From Arthrobacter sp. AZCC_0090 (GTDB lineage Bacteria; Actinomycetota; Actinomycetes; Actinomycetales; Micrococcaceae), in the NCBI RefSeq assembly GCF_014207375.1, contig NZ_JACHEE010000002.1:414885-478884 (forward strand): DNA of 64,000 bases, given 5' to 3'. Shown here piece by piece: positions 58,160-64,000 of the stretch (the first letter of the stretch is position 1; every line of letters begins with the position of its first letter). Both the position numbers and the translations under genes were made by a program. The notes under the pieces were generated by a model. That model saw nothing but the letters and a program-made list of their open reading frames with translations, did no database searches and was not told the DNA's origin.

Positions 58160-58200
58160 CGCGCTGCCCTTCTGCCAAAACTCGGCTGAAGGGCAGCGCG
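58160..58200 (-). terminator. Hairpin after bmpA-like gene
   Basis: A 13-bp stem CGCGCTGCCCTTC / GAAGGGCAGCGCG with a 15-nt loop, 20 nt after the stop. It may reduce, rather than block, readthrough into the importer ATPase gene, giving more binding protein than permease. Confidence 0.6.
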
Positions 58201-58220
58201 ACGCGGTTTAGCCTGGAATA

Positions 58221-59327
58221 TTACTTGGGGCTGGACTTTGATTCGACCTTCACTGCGCCGGAGATGATGTCCTTCTTCAGCTGGTCAAGATCGCTCTTCA
58301 TATCCGCCGGCACTGCGGAGTCGAGATCGTGGAACGGGGCAAGCGCCACGCCTCCGTTGTCAAGTGTGCCAACGTAAGGGCTGGGGTCGAACTTGCCGTC
58401 CTTGTCGGCCTTGATGACCGTTTGGACAGCGGTGGCCATGGTCTTCTGGACCGAGGTCAGGATCACCGACTTGTAGGCGGGTGCGGTCAGGTAGCCGTCC
58501 GAGTCGACCCAGATCAGCTTTGCGTCCGTGCCCTTTGCCTTGGCGTCAACGATCGCACTGCCTGCGCCCGCGCCCACCGGACCAGCGACGGGAAGGACGA
58601 CGTCGGCGCCCTGGTCCAGGAATCCCTGGGTGAGGACCTTGCCCTTGTCGACCTGCTTGAAGTCGCCGACGAACGTGCCGTCCTGCTTGTCCTTGTCCCA
58701 GCCAAGCAGCTGGACAGACTTGCCCTTCTTCTGGTTGTAGTACTTCACGCCGTCAGAGAAGCCGTCCATGAAGATGCTCACGGTGGGGATGTTGAGGCCA
58801 CCGAAGGTCGCAACCTTGCCTGTCTTGGAGGTACCTGCGGCCAGGTAGCCGGCGAGGAATGCGGCTTGGGCCGTGTCATAGACAATCGGCTTGACGTTCT
58901 TCGGGAAGGTGGGGTCCGAGTAGTCGATGATGGCGAAGTGGCTGTTCGGGTTTGCCGTGGCAATGTTCTTCGTGGCATCGCCCAGGAGGAAGCCGACCGT
59001 AACCGTCAGCTTGCAGCCCTGTTGGACCATGGAACGGAGGTTGGGGTCGTAGTCCGTGTCGGCCTTGGACTGGACATGCTTCTCCTGGATGGCAAGATCC
59101 TTCGCCGCTGCCTGAAGACCCTCATAGCCTGACTGGTTGAACGACTTGTCGTCGAAACCACCGGAGTCGGACACCATGCATGCGGTGTAGTCGGATTTCG
59201 TGGCGCTGCCCGAGCTCGACGCAGACGGTGCGCTACCGCAGCCTGCCAGCAAAAGAGCAGCGGCGCCCGCAGTTGCGACGCCTGCAAATGAACCGCGCTT
59301 TAGGGTGGCACGCAGTGATTGCTTCAA
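58221..59327 (-). CDS. BMP family ABC substrate-binding lipoprotein (nucleoside binding)
   Basis: The protein has 368 residues. Lipobox LLLAGC with Cys30, then a Ser-rich linker, then the BMP/PnrA domain (ACMVSDSGGFDDKSFNQSGYEGLQ, FLLGDATKNIATANPNSHFAIID). The TTG at 59327 is chosen because it has GGAGGAAAA directly upstream and starts the signal peptide; the longer frame has no ribosome binding site. Relatives bind purine nucleosides, in line with the downstream cdd, deoA and add genes. Confidence 0.93.
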   Translation of the reverse strand: MKQSLRATLKRGSFAGVATAGAAALLLAGCGSAPSASSSGSATKSDYTACMVSDSGGFDDKSFNQSGYEGLQAAAKDLAIQEKHVQSKADTDYDPNLRSMVQQGCKLTVTVGFLLGDATKNIATANPNSHFAIIDYSDPTFPKNVKPIVYDTAQAAFLAGYLAAGTSKTGKVATFGGLNIPTVSIFMDGFSDGVKYYNQKKGKSVQLLGWDKDKQDGTFVGDFKQVDKGKVLTQGFLDQGADVVLPVAGPVGAGAGSAIVDAKAKGTDAKLIWVDSDGYLTAPAYKSVILTSVQKTMATAVQTVIKADKDGKFDPSPYVGTLDNGGVALAPFHDLDSAVPADMKSDLDQLKKDIISGAVKVESKSSPK

Positions 59328-59483
59328 TTTTCCTCCAGGAAGAAAGTGATTGATGCTACGACAGTTGGTCAATGAGTGTCCGTTTCGAAAACTCGAGGCT
59401 GAAATTCTGTTTTCACTGATGCTTCGCAGCACTGCGCCTGGGGCGCACTGATGGCACAACTTTAGTGGGATGAAACACACCCC

Positions 59484-59531
59484 GGTAACACAAAAGCCCA
59501 ACAACCCGAAGATTGTTGAGCTTTTGTTACC
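59484..59531 (-). terminator. Extended palindrome / terminator after the oxidoreductase gene
   Basis: GGTAACACAAAAGC pairs with GCTTTTGTTACC and the inner CAACAA with TTGTTG across an 8-nt loop, giving a stem with a U-rich side, about 94 nt after the stop at 59625 on the minus strand. Confidence 0.65.
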
Positions 59532-59624
59532 AAGCAGTAGTGGAACTCCCAGCGAACCGTCCTAGGATATCCGCCCGCCGCGGCCGGTGCTCGGTGCGGG
59601 ATGGTACTCGGTGCAGGATCGTAC

Positions 59625-60644
59625 TCAGTGCAGGCGGACCAGCATCTTGCCGGTGTTCGCCCCATCCAGGAGATCAATGAAGGCCTGCGGCGCGTTTTCC
59701 AGCCCGTCAACGATCGTCTCGTCGTAGCGGACCGTCCCATCGGCCAGCCATCCGGCCATCTTCCCGGCGAACTCGGCGGCGTGCTGGCGCTGCCCGCCTA
59801 CCAGGAAGCCGCGAAGGGTCAATTGCTTTCCAATGGCGACGGCCAGGTTGCGCGGAGCAGCTGTGGGCTCCGTGGAGTTGTACTGCGAGATGGCGCCGCA
59901 CATCGCCACGCGCCCGCCCACCGTGAGGACCGAGAGGGCGGCCTCAAGGTGTTCGCCGCCCACGTTGTCAAAGTAGACGTCGATGCCACGCTCCCCCGCT
60001 GCCTCACGGAGTTGCTTCACCACCGGACCGTCGTGGTAATCGAAGGCGGCGTCGAAGCCGAGTTCGAGCAGGCGCGCCACCTTCTCGGGGGAACCTGCGC
60101 TGCCAATCACTTTGGAGGCCCCCATAGCCTTGGCGACCTGGCCCACGATCGAGCCGACGGCGCCCGCGGCACCGGAAACGAAGACGACGTCTCCGGCCTT
60201 GAACTCAGCCACCTTGAGCAGCCCGGCATATGCCGTCAGGCCTGTCATGCCGAGCGCACCGAGGAATGCCGATGACGGCGCCAACCCGGCCGGGACCGGT
60301 GTCGTACGTGCGGCGTCTACCACGGAGAACTCGCGCCACCCGAGCTGGTGCACGACGACGTCGCCCACCTTGTGCGCGTCGGAACGGGACGCGATCACCT
60401 CACCCACCGCACCGCCGTCGAGCGCTGCATCGAGACGGAAAGGTGCCGAATAGGACTTCGCGTCGTTCATGCGGCCGCGCATGTAGGGGTCAACGGACAT
60501 GAACTCGTTGCGGACCAGGATCTGGCCGTCCTGCAGCTCCGGCAGATTGGTCTCGGCCAAGCGGAAGTTCTCCTGGACCGGGCGCCCCTGCGGGCGGGAT
60601 GCAAGCTGGATTTCGCGCGTGCGCTTGGGAAGTACGGCGCTCAT
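59625..60644 (-). CDS. NADP-dependent oxidoreductase (MDR family, curcumin reductase-like)
   Basis: The protein has 339 residues and a zinc-free medium-chain reductase fold. The nucleotide motif is VFVSGAAGAVGSIVGQVAKAMGA, preceded by GALGMTGLTAYAGL, with RMKPG-like start replaced by RTREIQLASRPQG. Family members reduce enones and related double bonds. The ATG overlaps the ohr stop by 4 nt, so it is coupled to the peroxide-defence operon. Confidence 0.9.
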   Translation of the reverse strand: MSAVLPKRTREIQLASRPQGRPVQENFRLAETNLPELQDGQILVRNEFMSVDPYMRGRMNDAKSYSAPFRLDAALDGGAVGEVIASRSDAHKVGDVVVHQLGWREFSVVDAARTTPVPAGLAPSSAFLGALGMTGLTAYAGLLKVAEFKAGDVVFVSGAAGAVGSIVGQVAKAMGASKVIGSAGSPEKVARLLELGFDAAFDYHDGPVVKQLREAAGERGIDVYFDNVGGEHLEAALSVLTVGGRVAMCGAISQYNSTEPTAAPRNLAVAIGKQLTLRGFLVGGQRQHAAEFAGKMAGWLADGTVRYDETIVDGLENAPQAFIDLLDGANTGKMLVRLH

Positions 60645-61072
60645 GCGGCCACCTCCACAAGCTTGATGTCGACGGCGATGTTGCCGCGGGTCGCGTTGGA
60701 GTACGGGCAGATCTGGTGGGCCTTGGCCACGAGCTGCTCGGCGGTTTCCCGGTCGAGGGCCGGCAGGGCGATCTCAAGCTCGGCGGCGAGTCCATATCCT
60801 TCGCTGCCCTCCAGGGCGCCGAAGTGGATCTTGGCGGCGACCGCGGAATCACTGAGATCCACCCGGGCCTTGCGTCCCACCAGCCGCAGTGCCGAGTGGA
60901 AGCACGCCGCGTAACCGGCGGCGAAAAGCTGCTCAGGGTTGGTTCCCTGGCCGTTTCCGCCCAGTTCCACCGGGCTGGCGAGTGCTACGTCCAGCTTCCC
61001 GTCGTTGGTGCGTGCGTTGCCGTCACGGCCTTCGCCGGAGGCAAGCGCCTCGGCTGTGTACAAAGTCTTCAC
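60641..61072 (-). CDS. ohr: Organic hydroperoxide resistance protein Ohr
   Basis: The protein has 143 residues of the OsmC/Ohr fold and reduces organic hydroperoxides. The two reactive cysteines, Cys57 in AACFHSA and Cys122 in CPYSNATRGN, and the Arg in NARTNDG are present. The GTG at 61072 (AAAAGGAACC before it) is preferred to a longer frame that runs into ohrR. It lies 31 nt after the OhrR gene. Confidence 0.95.
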   Translation of the reverse strand: MKTLYTAEALASGEGRDGNARTNDGKLDVALASPVELGGNGQGTNPEQLFAAGYAACFHSALRLVGRKARVDLSDSAVAAKIHFGALEGSEGYGLAAELEIALPALDRETAEQLVAKAHQICPYSNATRGNIAVDIKLVEVAA

Positions 61073-61103
61073 TGTGGTTCCTTTTCTTCGGATGGATGGA
61101 CGA

Positions 61104-61538
61104 TCAGATGGCTGAATGGAGGGCGGCGGTAAGCCGGCCCAAGGTGTCGTGAAGCTGCGCAAGTTCGGCGGCGCTCAACCCCGCGGCGTCGGCGAGTCGC
61201 TGTGGGACGGCCCCCGCCCGGGCACTGAGGGCACGACCTGAGTCAGTCAGGTGGATTTCGACGCGCCGCTCATCTTCGGCCGAACGCCGGCGCTCCACCA
61301 GGCCCAAGGCTTCAAGCCTCTTGAGCAGAGGCGACAGGGTTCCCGAGTCGAGTCCCAGCTCAGTACCCAGTTCCCGGACGCTTCGCGGCTCGTTTTCCCA
61401 GAGAACCAGCATCACGAGGTACTGCGGATACGTCAGCCCAAGCTCATCCAGCACCGGCCTGTAGACCGCCGTGGCCGCCTTCGATGCTGAGTAGAGGGCG
61501 AAACAGACTTGGTGGTTGAGACGGGGAGCTTCACTCAT
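61104..61538 (-). CDS. ohrR: MarR-family peroxide-sensing repressor OhrR
   Basis: The protein has 144 residues. The reactive Cys12 in NHQVCFALYSAS is the OhrR hallmark; the winged helix reads SVRELGTELGLDSGTLSPLLKRLEALGLVERRRSAEDERRVEIHLT. It represses ohr until oxidised. A CACAAT-N3-ATTGTG palindrome lies 16 nt before the start. Confidence 0.93.
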   Translation of the reverse strand: MSEAPRLNHQVCFALYSASKAATAVYRPVLDELGLTYPQYLVMLVLWENEPRSVRELGTELGLDSGTLSPLLKRLEALGLVERRRSAEDERRVEIHLTDSGRALSARAGAVPQRLADAAGLSAAELAQLHDTLGRLTAALHSAI

Positions 61539-61554
61539 AGCCCTAACGATAGCT

Positions 61555-61569
61555 CACAATTAGATTGTG
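61555..61569. promoter_or_regulatory. Probable OhrR operator
   Basis: A perfect CACAATTAGATTGTG palindrome close upstream of ohrR, followed by CAACTCAATTGG, which repeats part of it. OhrR sites are AT-rich palindromes of this kind. Confidence 0.6.
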
Positions 61570-61592
61570 CACAACTCAATTGGAGCCGCGAC

Positions 61593-61682
61593 GCCCGCTC
61601 ACAAACAAGCCCAAAAGACAGGATCCTCCTGCAAATGATCTGCAGGAGGATCCCAGGGCTTTCGACCAAAAGTGAGCGAGCG
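61593..61682. repeat. Nested palindromic element with GTGAGCGAGC end
   Basis: The core hairpin GGATCCTCCTGCA / TGCAGGAGGATCC (61621-61653) has a 7-nt loop; outer arms GCCCGCTCAC and GTGAGCGAGC enclose it. The end motif (AAAAGTGAGCGAGCG) is shared with the repeat cluster at 16606-16813. It begins 9 nt after the M20 gene stop and may end its transcript. Confidence 0.75.
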
Positions 61683-61691
61683 ACCGCCGTC

Positions 61692-62891
61692 TTAGAGGTC
61701 CCGGATGGTGCGCAATGCGGCGGCGGCCAGGACTTGGATCGCAAAGCCGAGGGCACGTTCGTCCACGATGAAGTCACCGCGGTGGAGATCGTATTCTTCA
61801 CCGCCAGGCGTGTGGGTTCCGAGTCGCATCATGGCGCCGGGCAGGTCCGCCAGGAACCAGGCGAAGTCTTCACCGCCCATGGACTGCGGCGTCAGGACGA
61901 CGGCGTGCTCGCCGAGTTCGGCCCGGGCAGCGGCTTCGATGAGGGCGGTCTCGTGTTCCGAGTTGACCACGGGAGGGACGCCCCGCGTGTGCTCAAGGTG
62001 GACGTCGACCCCGTACGGCGCGGCAACTTGCTGGACAACGTCATCCAACAGCTCCCCCGCGCTGTGCCATGCATCGCGGTCCAGGCAGCGCATGGTGCCG
62101 GCCATGTAACCGTTGGCAGGGATGGCGTTGGGCGCCGAACCTGCCGTGATCTGGCCCCACACCACCGAGACACCGCTACGGACATCCACGCGACGGGACA
62201 GGACGGCCGGGACGTTGATAGCGATCTGGGCCAGCGCGAAGACCAAGTCCTCCGTCAAATGGGGCCGGGAAGTGTGGCCGCCGCGCCCGGTCAATTCGAT
62301 CTTGATGGTGTCCGAGGCCGAGGTGATGGCCCCGATGCGCGTGCCGATCTGGCCAACATTGATGCGCGGATCGCAGTGCAGCGCCAGAATCCGCGGGACT
62401 CCCTGGAGGACGCCCTGCTCGATGCAGGACAACGCACCGCCGGGCATGGTTTCCTCCGCCGGTTGGAAGATGATGCGTACCGTGCCGCCCAGCGGCGATT
62501 CCTGGTGAATGGCGTGCAGCACCAGGGCAATCCCGAGCATGCTGGTGGTGTGGACGTCATGCCCGCAGGCGTGGGTCACGCCGTGGTTCTTCGAAGCGAA
62601 CGGAAGCCCGGTCTCCTCGATGATGGGGAGGGCATCGATATCGCCGCGCAGCGCCGTGGCGATGGGTCCTTCGCCGACGTCGACCGTCACCCCCGAGCCT
62701 TCCAGGCGGCGAGGGTTCAGTCCGGCCGCCTCGAGCCGCTCAACGAGTTTGTCCGTGGTGCGGAATTCCTTGAAGGAAAGTTCCGGATGCGCATGGAGAT
62801 CCCGCCGGAATTCAATGAGTTCCGGCAGGAGATCGTCAAGCCACGGCCTCACCACGGGGGTCGGCTGGGTTTCTGTAGTGAAATTGCGCAC
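61692..62891 (-). CDS. M20 family amidohydrolase (hippurate hydrolase/IAA-amino acid hydrolase-like)
   Basis: The protein has 399 residues. Metal-binding motifs are RRDLHAHPELSFKE, ALRGDIDALPI, HACGHDVHTTSMLG, FQPAEETMPGGA and the late MGGEDFAWFLADLPGAMMRLG. Such enzymes release amino acids from N-acyl conjugates; the exact substrate is not predictable. The GTG start gives the typical WLDDLLPELIEFRRDLHAHPE N-terminus. Confidence 0.92.
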   Translation of the reverse strand: MRNFTTETQPTPVVRPWLDDLLPELIEFRRDLHAHPELSFKEFRTTDKLVERLEAAGLNPRRLEGSGVTVDVGEGPIATALRGDIDALPIIEETGLPFASKNHGVTHACGHDVHTTSMLGIALVLHAIHQESPLGGTVRIIFQPAEETMPGGALSCIEQGVLQGVPRILALHCDPRINVGQIGTRIGAITSASDTIKIELTGRGGHTSRPHLTEDLVFALAQIAINVPAVLSRRVDVRSGVSVVWGQITAGSAPNAIPANGYMAGTMRCLDRDAWHSAGELLDDVVQQVAAPYGVDVHLEHTRGVPPVVNSEHETALIEAAARAELGEHAVVLTPQSMGGEDFAWFLADLPGAMMRLGTHTPGGEEYDLHRGDFIVDERALGFAIQVLAAAALRTIRDL

Positions 62892-62969
62892 TCCACAACT
62901 CTAGCCATCCGTGCCCTTCGAATAACGAAAGGGGTCTCTTGGTTACGGACCGTGCCTCAGGCTCGCGAG

Positions 62970-64000
62970 CTAGAGGACGTCAGTGTCCCCGCTTGCCTTG
63001 AGCGCGTCCACCGCTCCCTTGACCCGCTGAGCATGCTCCTTGGTGGTGACAAGCAAGGCGTCAGGGGTGTCCACGATCACGACGTCCTTGATGCCGATGA
63101 GCGCGATCACACGCTTGGTGTCGGAGACAACCACGCCGCTGGCGTTCTCGGTGAAGACACGCGCGCCTTCGCCGAGGACCGTCACTTCGTCGACGTCGCC
63201 GGCATTGTTGAGGCGGCCGATCGCGGCAAAGTCTCCGACGTCGTCCCATCGGAAGGTACCAGGCACGACGGCGACATCCCCCGCCGCTGCGGCGGGTTCC
63301 GCCACCGCATAGTCAATGGCGATCTTGGGCAGCGTGGGCCACACCCGGGCCGTCACTTCATCGCGCTCCGGAGTGTCCCAGGCTTCCGCAATTTCCTGCA
63401 AGCCCGCAAACAGGACCGGCTGGTTTGCTTCGAGGTGCTTGAGCATGAGTGCCACAGGGGCGACGAACATGCCGGCATTCCAGACATAGTCGCCGGTCTC
63501 GAGGTACTTCTTGGCGATGTCCTCGCTCGGCTTTTCGACGAACTCGACCACTGCATGCGCGTTCGGCGCGTTATCCACATTGAGCAAGTCGCCGGTGCGG
63601 ATGTAACCGAAACCGGTTGAGGGATGCGTGGGCTTGATGCCGATGGTCACGATCTTCCCAGCAGCGGCGGTGTGGATAGCCTCGCGGACAGTCTCTTGGA
63701 AGAGGTTGTCCGGGCTGATGACGTGGTCAGCCGCGAAGGAACCCATGATGGTGTCCGGGTTGCGGCGGTGCAGGATGGCAGCCGCGAGGCCGATGGCCGC
63801 CCCCGAGTCTTTCGGTTCGCTTTCGAGCACCAGCTCGTCGTCGCCCACTTCGGGAAGCTGGCGGCAGACAGCAGCACGGTGCGCAACGCCCGTGACCACC
63901 AGGACGCGATTGCCGGCCAACGGTTCCAGGCGATCATACGTAGCCCGCAGGAGGGTGCTTCCCGAACCCGTGAGGTCGTGCAGAAATTTGGGCGCGGCCG
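62970..64000 (-). CDS. Mannose-1-phosphate guanylyltransferase (5' end cut by window edge)
   Basis: About 343 codons are visible; the first twenty or so residues, which should hold the GGxGTRLWP loop, are outside the window. The visible part starts near PKFLHDLTGSGSTLLRATYDR and contains IGLAAAILHRRNPDTIMGSFAADHVI and VIEFVEKP-type segment AVVEFVEKPSEDIAKKYLE, diagnostic of the GDP-mannose pyrophosphorylases. It makes GDP-mannose from mannose-1-phosphate and GTP. The other precursor enzyme, manA, lies at the opposite end of the window. Confidence 0.92.
   Translation of the reverse strand, partial: AAPKFLHDLTGSGSTLLRATYDRLEPLAGNRVLVVTGVAHRAAVCRQLPEVGDDELVLESEPKDSGAAIGLAAAILHRRNPDTIMGSFAADHVISPDNLFQETVREAIHTAAAGKIVTIGIKPTHPSTGFGYIRTGDLLNVDNAPNAHAVVEFVEKPSEDIAKKYLETGDYVWNAGMFVAPVALMLKHLEANQPVLFAGLQEIAEAWDTPERDEVTARVWPTLPKIAIDYAVAEPAAAAGDVAVVPGTFRWDDVGDFAAIGRLNNAGDVDEVTVLGEGARVFTENASGVVVSDTKRVIALIGIKDVVIVDTPDALLVTTKEHAQRVKGAVDALKASGDTDVL

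Noticed and set aside
61509..63620. Long plus-strand frame opposite ohrR, the M20 gene and the guanylyltransferase gene
   Set aside because: It spans three supported minus-strand genes and has no recognisable domain; an effect of high GC.

Overview
The window is a stretch of high-GC actinobacterial chromosome, most likely from Arthrobacter or a close Micrococcaceae relative (Paenarthrobacter, Pseudarthrobacter). The evidence is a mycothiol conjugate amidase gene (mca), many GTG starts, several leaderless -10 boxes of the form TAnnCT placed 6-7 nt before a start codon, and core gene neighbourhoods that, from memory of the M. tuberculosis map, match Rv1080c-Rv1086, Rv1095-Rv1099c and Rv1021-Rv1026. 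No phage, transposase, integrase, rRNA or CRISPR locus was seen. The region is housekeeping chromosome with accessory genes and palindromic repeats between them.

Layout: 1-6.3 kb holds a GtrA-like gene (partial), purK-purE, an LCP cell-wall ligase, manA and a FemA/B-like transferase. 6.4-7.5 kb holds an AbiEi/DUF559-like gene bracketed by two copies of a 60-nt palindromic repeat. 7.5-14.2 kb holds glpX, a DUF4245 gene, a beta carbonic anhydrase, fumC, and a TetR regulator with a 14-TM MFS exporter. 14.3-16.9 kb holds a small membrane protein, a Nudix hydrolase, a prepilin peptidase, an orphan protein and a 32-bp-period repeat cluster. 16.9-25 kb holds phoH2, a cis-prenyltransferase, trhA, a DUF255 protein, a small membrane protein, mca, a DUF4307 gene and greA. 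25-28.3 kb holds a rhomboid protease, threonine dehydratase and an AI-2E-family permease.

28.3-33.9 kb holds a Leloir galactose group (aldose epimerase divergent from galT-galK), a thiolase and a BI-1 protein. 34-40 kb holds a branched-chain amino acid ABC importer (livHMGF) with a convergent binding-protein gene. A tRNA-Leu(UAA) with a short variable loop lies at 40.1 kb. From 40.2 to 64 kb every gene is on the minus strand: an ACT-GNAT fusion, type II NADH dehydrogenase, a mycosin-like protease, Ppx/GppA, DUF501, DivIC, enolase, MazG, adenosine deaminase, two DedA proteins, thymidine phosphorylase, cytidine deaminase, a BMP-type nucleoside ABC importer, an ohrR-ohr-oxidoreductase operon, an M20 amidohydrolase and mannose-1-phosphate guanylyltransferase (partial).

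Genes that work together: bmpA, the ABC ATPase, two permeases, cdd, deoA and add form a nucleoside uptake and salvage group. manA and the guanylyltransferase are two steps towards GDP-mannose. ohrR, ohr and a coupled NADP oxidoreductase form a peroxide response unit. The most unusual items are the tRNA-Leu(UAA) with class I architecture, the families of palindromic intergenic repeats (two of which supply the last codons or stop of a gene), a LivH permease with a secreted beta-sandwich-like N-terminal domain, an ACT-GNAT fusion, and a recurrent leaderless promoter arrangement. I found nothing in the window that clearly amounts to a new defence or metabolic system.
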